From contig JAKPPV010000010.1 in assembly GCA_029547145.1 (NCBI GenBank), positions 1 to 64,000 of the forward strand: 64,000 nt of DNA, written 5' to 3'. Position numbers and translations under genes: made by a program. This document shows, in pieces, positions 44,293-54,125 of the stretch (its first letter is position 1; every line of letters begins with the position of its first letter). Under the pieces are notes generated by a model. That model worked only from the letters and a program-made list of their open reading frames with translations. It ran no database searches and was not told where the DNA came from. The DNA comes from Methanobacteriota archaeon. GTDB lineage: Archaea; Halobacteriota; Methanomicrobia; Methanomicrobiales; Methanospirillaceae.

Positions 44293-45162
44293 GTGGCGAC
44301 GTGGTCGGCCCCGGGCAAGATCTTCCTGTTCGGGGAGCATGCCGTGGTCTATGGCAAACCAGGCCTCGCCATGGCGATCAAACCCCGCGTCCACGTCACC
44401 GTCCGCCGCCACCGCAACCCGGCACCGGCGAAGTCACCCTACATCGACCAGTGCTTTCGGGAGCTCGGGGTCCGGGGCTCGGTCTACGTCTCGAGCCAGA
44501 TGCCGTCCTCCGCGGGCCTCGGTTCCTCCGCCGCCGTGACGGTGGCAACCCTCTCCGCCGCGAACGACGAGTTCGAACTCGGGCTCGAACGGGAGGAGAT
44601 CGCCGCCATCGGACACCGTATCGAGCAGTCGGTCCAGAAGGGCCGCGCGTCACCCACCGACACCTACGTCTCGACGATGGGGGGTCTCGTCCTGATCATG
44701 GGCGACTCCCGGCGGCGGATCCCGCCGGCGAACCTGAACCTGGTGATCGGCAACACCCAGGTCTCCCACAGCACCTCGCGTATGGTCGAACTGGTGGCCG
44801 AGGAACGGGAGCGGAGACCCGGCGTGATCTCCCCGATCCTGGAGGCGATCGGCGCCCTGACCCTCGAGGGGCTCCGCAGCCTGGACGAGCCCCGCGAACT
44901 CGGACGGCTCATGAACGTCAATCACGCCCTTTTAGATGCGATCGGCGTCGGGCACACGTCCCTCACCAGGCTGGTGCTCGCCGCCCGGGGGGCGGGGGCA
45001 TTCGGGGCGAAGCTGACCGGTGCCGGAGGCGGGGGCTGTATGATCGCCCTCTCCCCGAAGAACGGAAAGACGCGGATCGCCGGCGCCCTGGACGCCGCCG
45101 GGGGGCGGGCCTTCGTCACCACCATCGACACCGCAGGAGTCAGGAAGGAGCATGATGCCTGA
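44293..45162 (+). CDS. mvk: Mevalonate kinase
   Basis: A 289-residue GHMP kinase that phosphorylates mevalonate. Motifs: APGKIFLFGEHAVVYGKPGL at the N-terminus, the ATP loop SSQMPSSAGLGSSAAVTVA and the C-terminal GAKLTGAGGGGCMIAL. The GTG at 44293, two bases after the Memo stop, is chosen because the conserved protein begins there. It is the first of the isoprenoid genes and overlaps the isopentenyl phosphate kinase start by 11 bases. Confidence 0.95.
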   Translation: MATWSAPGKIFLFGEHAVVYGKPGLAMAIKPRVHVTVRRHRNPAPAKSPYIDQCFRELGVRGSVYVSSQMPSSAGLGSSAAVTVATLSAANDEFELGLEREEIAAIGHRIEQSVQKGRASPTDTYVSTMGGLVLIMGDSRRRIPPANLNLVIGNTQVSHSTSRMVELVAEERERRPGVISPILEAIGALTLEGLRSLDEPRELGRLMNVNHALLDAIGVGHTSLTRLVLAARGAGAFGAKLTGAGGGGCMIALSPKNGKTRIAGALDAAGGRAFVTTIDTAGVRKEHDA

Positions 45163-45913
45163 ACCGGTCCTCCTCAAGCTGGGAGGCTCGATCGTCACCG
45201 ACAAACGGGGCGACTGCGCGGTCGACCGACAGGGAATCTCCCGTTGCGCCGCGATCCTTGCACGGAACGGGTTCTCCGGCCTTCTGATCCACGGTGCCGG
45301 GTCGTGCGGGCACCCCGAGGCGCAGCGGTACGGAATCGCCCGCGGCGTCGGGCGGGAGAACCGCGGGGGGATCGCCGTCACTCACGAGGCGGTCGGAGGT
45401 CTCAACCGGGCCCTCGTGGAGGCCCTCCGCGACGCCGGAGTCGAAGCGATCGGGATCCACCCGCTCGCCTCGTGCACGGCCGAAGACGGCCGGATCGTCT
45501 CGTTCGAGCTCGAACCCCTCCGGCTCCTCCTCGATCTGGGGTGCGTCCCGGTCCTCCACGGCGACGTGGTGATGGACCGGGAGCGCGGTGCCTGCATCGT
45601 CTCCGGGGACCAGCTCGTCTCGTACCTCGCCCAGCGGCTCGGGTTCACCCGGATCGGGCTCGTGACGGATGTGCCCGGAGTGCTCTCGGGCGGTGCCGTG
45701 GTCCCGAGGCTGACACGCCGGCAGGCGCGGGAACTCTCCATCGGCGCTTCATCGATGACGGACGTGACCGGGGGGATGGCCGGAAAGATCGACGAGCTCC
45801 TCCGCCTCGCGAACGCGGGCATCTCGTCTCACATCTTCTCCCTCGACCGGCTCGAAGACTTCCTCGCCGGACGCCCGCATGGCGGCACCGAGATCCTCCC
45901 GGAGGAGTCATGA
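45152..45913 (+). CDS. Isopentenyl phosphate kinase
   Basis: A 253-residue amino-acid-kinase-fold enzyme that phosphorylates isopentenyl phosphate to IPP, the last step of the archaeal mevalonate variants. It shows LLKLGGSIVTDKRG at the start, LIHGAGSCGHPEAQ with the substrate-positioning His, and DVTGGMAGKIDELL. Its end overlaps the IPP isomerase start (ATGA). The order mvk, ipk, fni is conserved in archaea. Confidence 0.94.
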   Translation: MMPEPVLLKLGGSIVTDKRGDCAVDRQGISRCAAILARNGFSGLLIHGAGSCGHPEAQRYGIARGVGRENRGGIAVTHEAVGGLNRALVEALRDAGVEAIGIHPLASCTAEDGRIVSFELEPLRLLLDLGCVPVLHGDVVMDRERGACIVSGDQLVSYLAQRLGFTRIGLVTDVPGVLSGGAVVPRLTRRQARELSIGASSMTDVTGGMAGKIDELLRLANAGISSHIFSLDRLEDFLAGRPHGGTEILPEES

Positions 45914-46977
45914 ACCCGCCAGGGGGCCGGACCTCCTCCCGCAAGCTCGACCATCTGCGCATCTGCTGCGACGAGATGGTCGAGACCGGCGATGCCGGGT
46001 TTGCCGACGTGTTGCTGGTCCACAACGCCCTCCCGGAGTGTGACATGGACCGGATCTCGACCGGGACCCGGTTCCTCGGGCACCCGTTCGGGGCACCGCT
46101 GGTGATCGCCGCGATGACCGGCGGTCACCCGGAGGCGACCAGGATCAACGCCCGTCTCGGCGCCGCCGCAGAACGCTTCGGCCTCGGGATCGGGGTCGGG
46201 TCTCAGCGGGCGGCGCTTGAGGACCCGGCACAGGTCGAAAGTTTTCGCGTGGTGCGGGACAACGCCCCCTCCGCCTTCGTGATCGCGAACCTGGGAGCGG
46301 TCCAGCTGCGGGACCGGGGTGCGGACTGGGCGGACCGGGCCGTCGAGATGATCGGGGCGGACGCGCTCGCGATCCACCTCAACTTCCTCCAGGAGGCGAT
46401 TCAGCCGGAGGGTGACCGGGACGCGACCGGGTGCCTGGAGGCGATCGAACGGCTCTGCCGGGAAGCCCCGTACCCCGTCATCGTCAAGGAGACGGGGAAC
46501 GGGATCTCCGGCGAGGTCGCACGCCGGCTCTTCGGCGCCGGCGTGGCGGCGATCGACACCGGTGGGCTCGGCGGCACCTCGTGGGCGGTGATCGAGTCGA
46601 TACGGGCCCGCGAGAGCGGGAGACCCGGGGACGAGCGGCTCCGCGCGCTCGGCGAGACCTTCCGCACCTGGGGGCTCCCGACCGTGTTCAGCCTCATCGA
46701 GTGCCGTCGGTTCGGCGGACCGGTGATCGCAACCGGCGGCGTCAGGACCGGCATCGACGCCGCGAAGGCGATCGCCCTCGGGGCATCCCTCGCCGGCATG
46801 GCACTTCCCCTGCTTGCACCCGCCCGGGCCGGCCAGGACGCGCTCGACGCCCGGATCGAACGCGTGATCGACGAGCTCCGCGTGGCGATGTTCCTCACGG
46901 GCTCCCCCGACCTGGCGGCACTCTCGTCCGCACGGACGGTCCTCGGAGGACAGATACGCTCACTCATTCAACCATAG
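45910..46977 (+). CDS. fni: Type 2 isopentenyl-diphosphate isomerase
   Basis: A 355-residue FMN- and NADPH-dependent enzyme that interconverts IPP and DMAPP. Typical segments: TSSRKLDHLRICCDE, IAAMTGGHPEATRINARLG, GVGSQRAAL, IHLNFLQEAIQPEGDRD, VKETGNGISGEVA and ATGGVRTGIDAAKAIALGA. The ATG overlaps the isopentenyl phosphate kinase stop. RNase J follows nine bases later. Confidence 0.95.
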   Translation: MNPPGGRTSSRKLDHLRICCDEMVETGDAGFADVLLVHNALPECDMDRISTGTRFLGHPFGAPLVIAAMTGGHPEATRINARLGAAAERFGLGIGVGSQRAALEDPAQVESFRVVRDNAPSAFVIANLGAVQLRDRGADWADRAVEMIGADALAIHLNFLQEAIQPEGDRDATGCLEAIERLCREAPYPVIVKETGNGISGEVARRLFGAGVAAIDTGGLGGTSWAVIESIRARESGRPGDERLRALGETFRTWGLPTVFSLIECRRFGGPVIATGGVRTGIDAAKAIALGASLAGMALPLLAPARAGQDALDARIERVIDELRVAMFLTGSPDLAALSSARTVLGGQIRSLIQP

Positions 46978-46986
46978 GAGATACAG

Positions 46987-48324
46987 ATGGATATCGAGAT
47001 CATCGCCGTCGGCGGATACGACGAGGTCGGCAGGAACATGACCGCCGTCCGCTGTGGCAAGGAGATCGTCATCTTCGACATGGGCCTGCGCCTCGACCAG
47101 GTCATGATCCACGAGGATGCCGAGATCGAGAACATGCACTCGCTGGACCTGATCCAGATCAGGGCGATCCCGGACGATACGATCATGAACACGATCGAGG
47201 GGCAGGTCAAGGCGATCGTCTGCACGCATGGGCACCTGGACCACATCGGGGCGATCCCCAAGCTGGCCCACCGGTACAACGCACCGGTGATCAGCACCCC
47301 GTATACGACCGAGCTGATCCGTCAGCAGATACAGGGCGAGAACAAGTTCGAGGTGAACAACAAGCTCTTCGCCCTCAAGTCGGGCGGCAAGTACACGATC
47401 TCGCCACATCTCGTCATCGAGTTCGTCCGGATGCAGCACTCCATCATCGACGCGGTCGCCGCCGTCCTCTGGACTCCCCACGGGGCGGTGGTCTATGCCT
47501 GTGATTTCAAGCTCGACCGGACGCCGGTGATCGGCGAGCCCCCCGACTTCGCGCGCCTTGCCCAGATCGGGAAGGAGGGCGTCCTGGCGGTGATCGTCGA
47601 GGCGGTGAACATCGACCAGAAGGGTCGCTGCCCGTCCGAGCGGATCGCACGGGATCTCGTCCGGGACACCATGAAGAGCTTCGAGGACGACCGGTCGGCG
47701 ATCATCGTCTCCACCTTCGCATCGCACATCTCGAGGGTGAAGACGATCGCGGAGTGCGCGCACGAGATGGGGCGCAAACCCGTCCTGCTCGGGCGTTCGA
47801 TGGAGCGTTATTCGTCGACCGCCGAACAGATGAAGCTGGTCGCGTATCCCCAGTCGACCTCGATGTTCGGGAATCGCCGGACCGTCGAGCGTACGATGCG
47901 CCGGATCATGAAGACCGGGACCGAGCAGTTCGTGCCGATCGTCACCGGGAACCAGGGTGAGCCCGGCGCCGTCCTGACCCGGATCGTGAACGGCGAGACC
48001 CCCTACAAGATCAACCCCGGGGACAAGGTCCTCTTCTCGGCGAACGTGATCCCGAACCCGCTCAACTACGGCAACCGCTACCTGACGGAGGTGAGACTCC
48101 GGATGGCAGGAGCCCGGATCTTCGACAGGCTCCATGTATCGGGCCATGCCTACCGCGAGGACCACTACGAGTTGCTGCAGCTCCTCAAGCCACAGCACAT
48201 CGTTCCCGCTCATGCGGCACTCCCCGTCACTGCCCAGTACGTGGAGTTCGCCGCCGACCTCGGGTATTCGACGAAGAGCGACCTTCACCTCATGCAGAAC
48301 GGGCAGCGGGTGAAGATCCACTAG
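46987..48324 (+). CDS. rnj: RNase J-type metallo-beta-lactamase ribonuclease
   Basis: A 445-residue beta-CASP ribonuclease. The metal site THGHLDHIG (His81, His83, Asp85, His86) and later motifs (VVYACDFKLDRTP; VSGHAYREDHYELLQLL) mark archaeal RNase J, a 5'-to-3' exonuclease in mRNA decay. Its place inside the isoprenoid gene run is a recurrent archaeal arrangement and not evidence of a lipid role. Confidence 0.93.
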   Translation: MDIEIIAVGGYDEVGRNMTAVRCGKEIVIFDMGLRLDQVMIHEDAEIENMHSLDLIQIRAIPDDTIMNTIEGQVKAIVCTHGHLDHIGAIPKLAHRYNAPVISTPYTTELIRQQIQGENKFEVNNKLFALKSGGKYTISPHLVIEFVRMQHSIIDAVAAVLWTPHGAVVYACDFKLDRTPVIGEPPDFARLAQIGKEGVLAVIVEAVNIDQKGRCPSERIARDLVRDTMKSFEDDRSAIIVSTFASHISRVKTIAECAHEMGRKPVLLGRSMERYSSTAEQMKLVAYPQSTSMFGNRRTVERTMRRIMKTGTEQFVPIVTGNQGEPGAVLTRIVNGETPYKINPGDKVLFSANVIPNPLNYGNRYLTEVRLRMAGARIFDRLHVSGHAYREDHYELLQLLKPQHIVPAHAALPVTAQYVEFAADLGYSTKSDLHLMQNGQRVKIH

Positions 48325-48333
48325 GAGAGGAAG

Positions 48334-49296
48334 ATGGAACTGGATGCCTATCTCGAAGTTGCGGCCGATCATGTCGACCGCCTGATCGACCGGTATTTCG
48401 GCGCCCCGGTGGGCGACCTGAACCGCGCTGCCGCCCACCTGCTCACCGCCGGTGGCAAGCGTCTCCGCCCCGCGCTCCTGATGCTCGCCGCCGACGCAGT
48501 CCGCCCGCACTCGTCGGACGACCTGATGCCCGCGGCGCTCGCGCTGGAACTGACGCACACCTTCACCCTGATCCACGACGACATCATGGACCGGGACATG
48601 TTCCGGCGCGGGGTGCCGACCGTGAACAACCGCTGGGATGAGCCGACCGCGATCCTGGCCGGAGACGTGCTCTATTCGCGGGCATTCTCGTTCCTGATCG
48701 GGGCGATCGCACCGGAGGCGGCCCGGCTCCGCGCGGTCGGTATGCTCGCGATCACCTGCGACGAACTCTGTCTCGGTCAGCACCTGGACATGTCGTTCGC
48801 CTCCCGCGACGACGTGACCGAGGGAGAGTACCTGGATATGGTCGAGAAGAAGACAGGCTCGCTCTACGCAGCCTCAGCGGCGATCGGCGCAGTCCTCGCC
48901 GGCGCGAGCGAGCCCCAGATCGAGGTCCTCCACCGGTTCGGCCTCGCCTGTGGCGTCGCGTTCCAGATCCAGGACGACCTGATCGACCTGCTCGCACCCC
49001 CGGGGACGAGCGGCAAGGACCGGGGTTCCGACATCCGTGAGGGCAAGTCGACCCTGATCACGATCCTGGCCCGCGAGAAGGGGATCGACCTTGCCCCCTA
49101 CCGCCGACCCCTCACCGGGGCAGAGTGCGAGGACCTGATCGGCCTCCTCACCGACCATGGGGTGATCGGGGAGGTCCGGGAACGGGCCCGGCGGATCGTG
49201 CAGGACGCCTCGTCCCTGCTCCGCGTGCTGCCCGAAACGGAGGAGCGGCGCCTCCTGGTCGCTCTCGGCGAGTACTTCGTAACGAGGGGCGCATAA
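48334..49296 (+). CDS. idsA: Short-chain isoprenyl diphosphate synthase (likely GGPP/FPP synthase)
   Basis: A 320-residue trans-prenyltransferase that condenses IPP with allylic diphosphates. The first Asp-rich motif is LIHDDIMDRD (about 80-87), the second QIQDDLIDLL (about 213-219). The residues before the first motif, which set chain length, are bulky/small mixed (LELTHTFTLIHDD), so C15 or C20 product cannot be fixed by eye. The product feeds archaeal lipids and the phytoene synthase encoded downstream. Confidence 0.93.
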   Translation: MELDAYLEVAADHVDRLIDRYFGAPVGDLNRAAAHLLTAGGKRLRPALLMLAADAVRPHSSDDLMPAALALELTHTFTLIHDDIMDRDMFRRGVPTVNNRWDEPTAILAGDVLYSRAFSFLIGAIAPEAARLRAVGMLAITCDELCLGQHLDMSFASRDDVTEGEYLDMVEKKTGSLYAASAAIGAVLAGASEPQIEVLHRFGLACGVAFQIQDDLIDLLAPPGTSGKDRGSDIREGKSTLITILAREKGIDLAPYRRPLTGAECEDLIGLLTDHGVIGEVRERARRIVQDASSLLRVLPETEERRLLVALGEYFVTRGA

Positions 49297-49297
49297 C

Positions 49298-50983
49298 GTG
49301 GACGACCTCCCGGGCCGCCTGCTTGCCCACGCGCTCGAGAACGCGGTCCGGCACCGGAGCACGCCCCGTGCGGGGGCGATCATCGGTGCCGTGATGGGCC
49401 GGTATCCCAAGTTCCGTTCCCGGGCAAGCGAGGCCAGGGCCCTGATCGACGGGGTGATCGCAGAGGTCGACGCCCTCTCGCACGAGGAGCGGGAGGCCCG
49501 CCTCGCGGCCCTCGCCCCCGAGCTCCTCCAGGTCCACGCGGAGCAGGCGCGCGACCGGTACTCGCTTCCCCCGCTCCCCGGCGCCGACAACGGGGTCGTG
49601 ATGCGGTTTGCACCGAACCCGTCGGGCCCCCTCCACCTCGGGCACGCACGGGCCGCCGTCCTGAACGACGCCTACGTCCGGCAGTACGGCGGACGGTACA
49701 TCCTCCGCATCGAGGATACGGACCCGAAACGGGTCGACCCGGAGGCCTACGAGACGGTCCCCAACGACATCGCCTGGCTCGGGTGCGCGATCACCGAGAC
49801 CGTCTACCAGTCGGACCGGCTGGAGATCTACTACGAACACGCCCGCCGCCTGATCGAGCGCGGGGGGGCGTACCTCTGCACCTGCGAGAACGAGAGGTTC
49901 CGGGAGCTGCGGCAGGCACGGCGCCCCTGCCCCTGCCGGGGGACGGAGGCGGAGGAGAGCCTCGCGCGGTTCGAGGCGATGCTGGAGGGCGCCTACGGGG
50001 AGGGGGAGGCATCCCTGCGGGTCCGCACCGACCTCGGGCACCCCGACCCCGCGCTCCGGGACTTCCCGGCGTTCCGCGTCCTGACCTCGACGCTCCATCC
50101 CCGGGTCGATGCGATCGTCTACCCGTTGATGAACTTCTCGGTCGCGGTCGACGATCACCTGCTCGGGTGCACCCACGTGATCCGGGGCAAGGACCACATC
50201 GCGAACACGCGGCGCCAGCAGTTCATCTACGACTGGTTCGGCTGGACCCCTCCGCACTTTTGCCATTACGGCCGGATGGGGATCGAGGGTGTCGTCCTCT
50301 CGACCTCGGAGATGCGTGCCGGGATCGCGGAGGGGCGATACGAGGGCTGGGACGACATCCGGCTCGGGACCCTCCGGGCACTCGCACGCCGGGGGATCCG
50401 TCCCGAGGCGGTCAGGCGATCCATGCTCGCGATCGGCTGCGGCGAGACGGACATCCAGTTCTCGTGGGAGAACCTCTTCGCCGAGAACCGCCGGCTCGTC
50501 GACCCCGAGGCGGAGCGGCTCTGGTTCGTCCCCGGGCCCGTCCCCGTCGAGGTGCACGGGGCTCACCCGCAGGTCGCCCGTCCGCTCCGGCACCCGGGGG
50601 ACCCCGCCCGGGGGACCCGCGAGCTCGCGTTCGAGCGGGTGGTGCTCGTCCCCGGGGACGAGATCGGCGACGACACCTCGATGATCCGGCTCAAGGACCT
50701 CTTCAACGTCCGGGTGGCGCGGGACGGTGAACGGATTCGGTTCGCCTACGCCGGAGACGACCTCGCCGCCGCACGGGAGGCACACGCGCCGATCGTGCAG
50801 TGGCTCCCGCTCGGCGACACCCTCCCGTGCACCCTCCGCCGCCCCGAGGGGGACATGGTCGGCGCCTGCGAGCCGCTCGTCGCGGAGCGGGTCGACCGGG
50901 TGGTCCAGTTTGAGCGGGTCGGGTTCGCCCGGATCGACCGGGCAGGCCCGGACGGGGTGATCGCCTACCTGACCCACCGGTAG
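49298..50983 (+). CDS. gltX: Glutamyl-tRNA synthetase (archaeal type)
   Basis: A 561-residue class I synthetase. The HIGH motif is HLGH at 113-116 (FAPNPSGPLHLGHARAAVLN) after an archaeal N-terminal extension; the second motif is represented by VVLSTSEMR. The C-terminal part is the beta-barrel anticodon domain of the archaeal/eukaryotic GluRS-GlnRS lineage. Archaeal GluRS is non-discriminating and also makes Glu-tRNA-Gln. The start is a GTG two bases after the idsA stop. Confidence 0.95.
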   Translation: MDDLPGRLLAHALENAVRHRSTPRAGAIIGAVMGRYPKFRSRASEARALIDGVIAEVDALSHEEREARLAALAPELLQVHAEQARDRYSLPPLPGADNGVVMRFAPNPSGPLHLGHARAAVLNDAYVRQYGGRYILRIEDTDPKRVDPEAYETVPNDIAWLGCAITETVYQSDRLEIYYEHARRLIERGGAYLCTCENERFRELRQARRPCPCRGTEAEESLARFEAMLEGAYGEGEASLRVRTDLGHPDPALRDFPAFRVLTSTLHPRVDAIVYPLMNFSVAVDDHLLGCTHVIRGKDHIANTRRQQFIYDWFGWTPPHFCHYGRMGIEGVVLSTSEMRAGIAEGRYEGWDDIRLGTLRALARRGIRPEAVRRSMLAIGCGETDIQFSWENLFAENRRLVDPEAERLWFVPGPVPVEVHGAHPQVARPLRHPGDPARGTRELAFERVVLVPGDEIGDDTSMIRLKDLFNVRVARDGERIRFAYAGDDLAAAREAHAPIVQWLPLGDTLPCTLRRPEGDMVGACEPLVAERVDRVVQFERVGFARIDRAGPDGVIAYLTHR

Positions 50984-50989
50984 GAGCCC

Positions 50990-51736
50990 ATGTCCCGTCG
51001 GCTCCTGATCGCCGGTCCGCCCCTTCTCCTCCTCCTCGGGCTCTCCGTCCGCCATGCCCCGGAGACCCCCTTCAATCCGCTCATCTCCGCCGCTCTCATC
51101 GTCCTTCTTGCGCTCCCGTCCTACTACCACCTCGCGCGGTCCCGGGACCTGGTCCATGCCGTCATCCTGATCGCCGGGCTCTCCCTCCTCTCGATGGGGG
51201 TCGAGGCGATCGGCGTGATGACGGGGGTGCCATACGGGCCGTTCCACTACGCGGCGTCGATCGGGACGGCGGTGATCGGGCCGGTGCCCTGGACGGTCGG
51301 TTTCGCCTACGTGCCGCTTCTTCTCGGTGCCTGCACCCTCGCCGGACGCTTCCTGCCGGGACGCCCCCTGTTCGTGCAGGCGGGTGCGAGCGCCACAATC
51401 CTCATGGTCGCCGACCTCGTCCTCGACCCCGGGGCGGCACTCCTCGGGTTCTGGATCTGGGCGGAACCGGGGAGCTATTACGGGATCCCGGTATCGAACT
51501 ACATCGGCTGGCTGATCACCGGGACTGCGTACAGTGCGCTCGTCCTCGGCGTCACCCACCGTTCCCTGCCCGTCCCGGTGGCGACGAGCCTGCTGTTGAT
51601 CGTCTCTTTCTGGACCGGCGTCGCCCTCGGCGCGGGGATGCACGTCCCGGTGGCGATCGGACTCGGCGTCATCGGCTCCGTGGGAGCGGTGCTCCTGGCT
51701 ACACCGGAAGGGAGACCGCCGACAGGGGCAGGATAG
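50990..51736 (+). CDS. cruF: CruF-like carotenoid hydratase (membrane protein)
   Basis: A 248-residue polytopic protein with about seven hydrophobic helices. It resembles the CruF/DUF422 family of C50 carotenoid 2,3-hydratases (GVPYGPFHYAASIGTAVIGP; ADLVLDPGAALLGFWIW). In haloarchaea CruF converts bisanhydrobacterioruberin to bacterioruberin; in bacteria related proteins hydrate gamma-carotene. It starts six bases after gltX and precedes crtI by 74 bases, which include a T-tract (ATTTTT) and a GGGGGAG ribosome site. Confidence 0.82.
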   Translation: MSRRLLIAGPPLLLLLGLSVRHAPETPFNPLISAALIVLLALPSYYHLARSRDLVHAVILIAGLSLLSMGVEAIGVMTGVPYGPFHYAASIGTAVIGPVPWTVGFAYVPLLLGACTLAGRFLPGRPLFVQAGASATILMVADLVLDPGAALLGFWIWAEPGSYYGIPVSNYIGWLITGTAYSALVLGVTHRSLPVPVATSLLLIVSFWTGVALGAGMHVPVAIGLGVIGSVGAVLLATPEGRPPTGAG

Positions 51737-51810
51737 GAAGATTTTTCGCCAAGAAGCGAACATAGACGACTCTGTCCGGTACCTGACCAGAGGGACCGGG
51801 GGAGTCGGTC

Positions 51811-53292
51811 ATGAAGACGGTGATCATCGGTGCGGGATTCGGCGGGCTGTCTGCGGCAGCACTGCTCGCCCGTGACGGGCATGAGGTGACGGTACTCGAG
51901 AAGAACGAGCAGGCCGGAGGTCGTGCTTCGGTGCACCGCGACAGGGGGTTCACCTTCGACATGGGCCCGTCGTGGTACCTCATGCCCGATGTCTTCGAGC
52001 GTTTCTTTGCCGAGTTCGGAAAAAAGCCGGCCGACTTCTACGAACTGAAGCGACTCGACCCGTCCTACCGGATCTTCTTCGGGGACGGCACGATGGTCGA
52101 TGTACCGGCAGACACCGAGAAGACCATCGCGCTCTTCGATACCTTCGAGGAGGGCGGGGGCGAGAAGCTCCGCGCGTACCTCCGTTCGGCGGGGGAGCTC
52201 TACAACCTCACGATGACGGACCTGCTCTACCGGGAGTACCGCTCGGTCCTCGACTTCGTCTCGGGCCGCCTCCTCTTCCAGGGTCCGAAGCTCGTCCACA
52301 CCTTCGAGCACCTGGACCACTTCGTCGGGCGCTACTTCACGAGTGACCGGGCCCGGAAGATCGTTCAGTACTCGATCGGCTTCCTCGGTGGCGCCCCCTC
52401 CAACACCCCCGCCCTCTACCACATCATGTCGCACATCGACCTGACGCTCGGGGTCTTCTATCCCGAAGGAGGGATCAGGGCGGTGGTCGATGCGGTCCGT
52501 CGCCTGGCCGAAGAGCACGGTGCACAGTTCCGGTTCGAGGAGCCGGCCAGCCGCATCGTGGTCGCAAACGACCGCGCGGTCGCCGTCGAGACGGCGCGCG
52601 GGCGCTATCCGGCCGACGTCGTTCTCGTGAACGCGGACTACGCCCATGCCGAGCTCACCCTCCTGGACCCGGCATCGCGGACCTACGACGCCGGGTACTG
52701 GGCAGGGCGCGTCCTGGCACCATCGGCGATGGTCCTCTACATCGGGCTGAACCGCAGGGTCCCGGGCCTTTGCCATCACACGCTTCTGCTCGACCGTGAC
52801 TGGGAGAGGGGTTTCGAGACCCTCTTCGATCCAAACAAGGCCGCATGGCCGGAGAACCCGTCGTACTACGTCAACGTGCCGTCGAAGACCGACACCACGG
52901 CGGCGCCTCCGGACGGTGAGACGCTCTTCATCCTCGTGCCCCTCGCCCCGGGCATCCCCGACACCCCCGAACGACGGCAGGCCCTTCGGAACCGGATCCT
53001 CACACACCTCGAGACCACGATCGGCGAGCCGATCCAGGACGCGATCGTGACCGAGCGGTGCTTCGCCCTCGAGGACTTCGCGGACCGGTACAATGCCTAC
53101 CGGGGCACGGCACTCGGGCTCTCGCACACCCTCTTCCAGACTGCGCTCTGGAGGCCCGCACACCGCAGCAGCAGGGTCGAGAACCTGTACTACTCGGGGC
53201 AGTACACCCACCCCGGCATCGGCGTCCCGATGACCCTGATCTCGTCGCAGATCGTCAGCAGGGTGATCGGGGAGGAGAACCGACGGAGCTGA
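51811..53292 (+). CDS. crtI: Phytoene desaturase-type FAD oxidoreductase
   Basis: A 493-residue CrtI-family enzyme. The FAD-binding start VIIGAGFGGLSAAALLARDG (GAGFGG at 7-12) and the C-terminal YYSGQYTHPGIGVPMTLISS are typical. It should desaturate phytoene to lycopene; the family also contains CrtD-type 3,4-desaturases and isomerases, so the exact reaction is inferred from neighbours. In an anaerobe the electron acceptor cannot be oxygen. crtB follows after two bases. Confidence 0.93.
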   Translation: MKTVIIGAGFGGLSAAALLARDGHEVTVLEKNEQAGGRASVHRDRGFTFDMGPSWYLMPDVFERFFAEFGKKPADFYELKRLDPSYRIFFGDGTMVDVPADTEKTIALFDTFEEGGGEKLRAYLRSAGELYNLTMTDLLYREYRSVLDFVSGRLLFQGPKLVHTFEHLDHFVGRYFTSDRARKIVQYSIGFLGGAPSNTPALYHIMSHIDLTLGVFYPEGGIRAVVDAVRRLAEEHGAQFRFEEPASRIVVANDRAVAVETARGRYPADVVLVNADYAHAELTLLDPASRTYDAGYWAGRVLAPSAMVLYIGLNRRVPGLCHHTLLLDRDWERGFETLFDPNKAAWPENPSYYVNVPSKTDTTAAPPDGETLFILVPLAPGIPDTPERRQALRNRILTHLETTIGEPIQDAIVTERCFALEDFADRYNAYRGTALGLSHTLFQTALWRPAHRSSRVENLYYSGQYTHPGIGVPMTLISSQIVSRVIGEENRRS

Positions 53293-53294
53293 CC

Positions 53295-54125
53295 GTGATC
53301 GACCGAACCATCCACGAGATCTTCAAACGCGGCTCGAAGACCTACTTCTACTCGAGCCTCTTCTTTCCGCCGGACGTGAAGGCACGGGTCTTCTCGCTCT
53401 ACTCCTTCGTCCGGACGGCGGACGACCTCGTCGACTCGGTGCCCCAGAGGGGTGACGAGTTCCGGGCGTTTATACAGAGGTACCGGGCCGCACTCCGGGG
53501 CACGCCCGCAGGAGACCCGGTGATCGACGGCTTTGTCTCGCTCCAGCAGGAGTTCGGGATCGACCAGGCGTGGGTCGATGCCTTCCTGCACTCGATGGAG
53601 CTCGACCTCTCCGTGCACAGATACCGGACCCTCGAGGACCTCCGGGTCTACCTCTACGGTTCGGCGGAGGTGATCGGTCTGATGATGGCCCGCCTCCTCG
53701 GTCTTTCTCCGCGGAGTTATCCCGCCGCCTGCCACCTCGGACGGGGGATGCAGTACATCAACTTCATCCGTGACATCGCCGAGGACCAGATGTTGGGGCG
53801 CCTCTACATGCCAGAGGAGGAACTCGAACGGTTCGGCCTCGACTCCCTGGAACCGGAGTACCTCCGGCAGCATCCCGCGGCATTCTCGGCGTTCATCAGG
53901 GCGCAGTGCACCCGCTACCGGAGGTGGCAGGCACTCGGCGAGGCGGGGTTCCGGTTCATCCCGTGGCGGATGCGCCTGCCGATCATCACCGCGTCGGATA
54001 TGTACGCCTGGACGGCGCGTCGGATCGAGCGCGACCCGTTCGTCATCTTCGCTCACAAGGTCCGTCCGTCGGTGCCGCGCCTCGTCCTCCGGTTCGCCGC
54101 GAACACCGTTCGAACGACTCCATGA
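53295..54125 (+). CDS. crtB: Phytoene/squalene synthase family protein
   Basis: A 276-residue head-to-head prenyl synthase. The two Asp-rich motifs are RTADDLVDSV (about 41-49) and IRDIAEDQMLGRLYMP (about 157-172). Next to crtI it most likely joins two GGPP to phytoene, but squalene-type activity is not excluded. The start is the GTG at 53295, directly after the crtI stop. Its end overlaps the UbiA-type gene (ATGA). Confidence 0.93.
   Translation: MIDRTIHEIFKRGSKTYFYSSLFFPPDVKARVFSLYSFVRTADDLVDSVPQRGDEFRAFIQRYRAALRGTPAGDPVIDGFVSLQQEFGIDQAWVDAFLHSMELDLSVHRYRTLEDLRVYLYGSAEVIGLMMARLLGLSPRSYPAACHLGRGMQYINFIRDIAEDQMLGRLYMPEEELERFGLDSLEPEYLRQHPAAFSAFIRAQCTRYRRWQALGEAGFRFIPWRMRLPIITASDMYAWTARRIERDPFVIFAHKVRPSVPRLVLRFAANTVRTTP

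Noticed and set aside
49148-51763. Long open minus-strand frame (871 codons) opposite idsA, gltX and cruF
   Set aside because: Same reason; the plus-strand genes have catalytic motifs and ribosome sites, the minus frame has neither.
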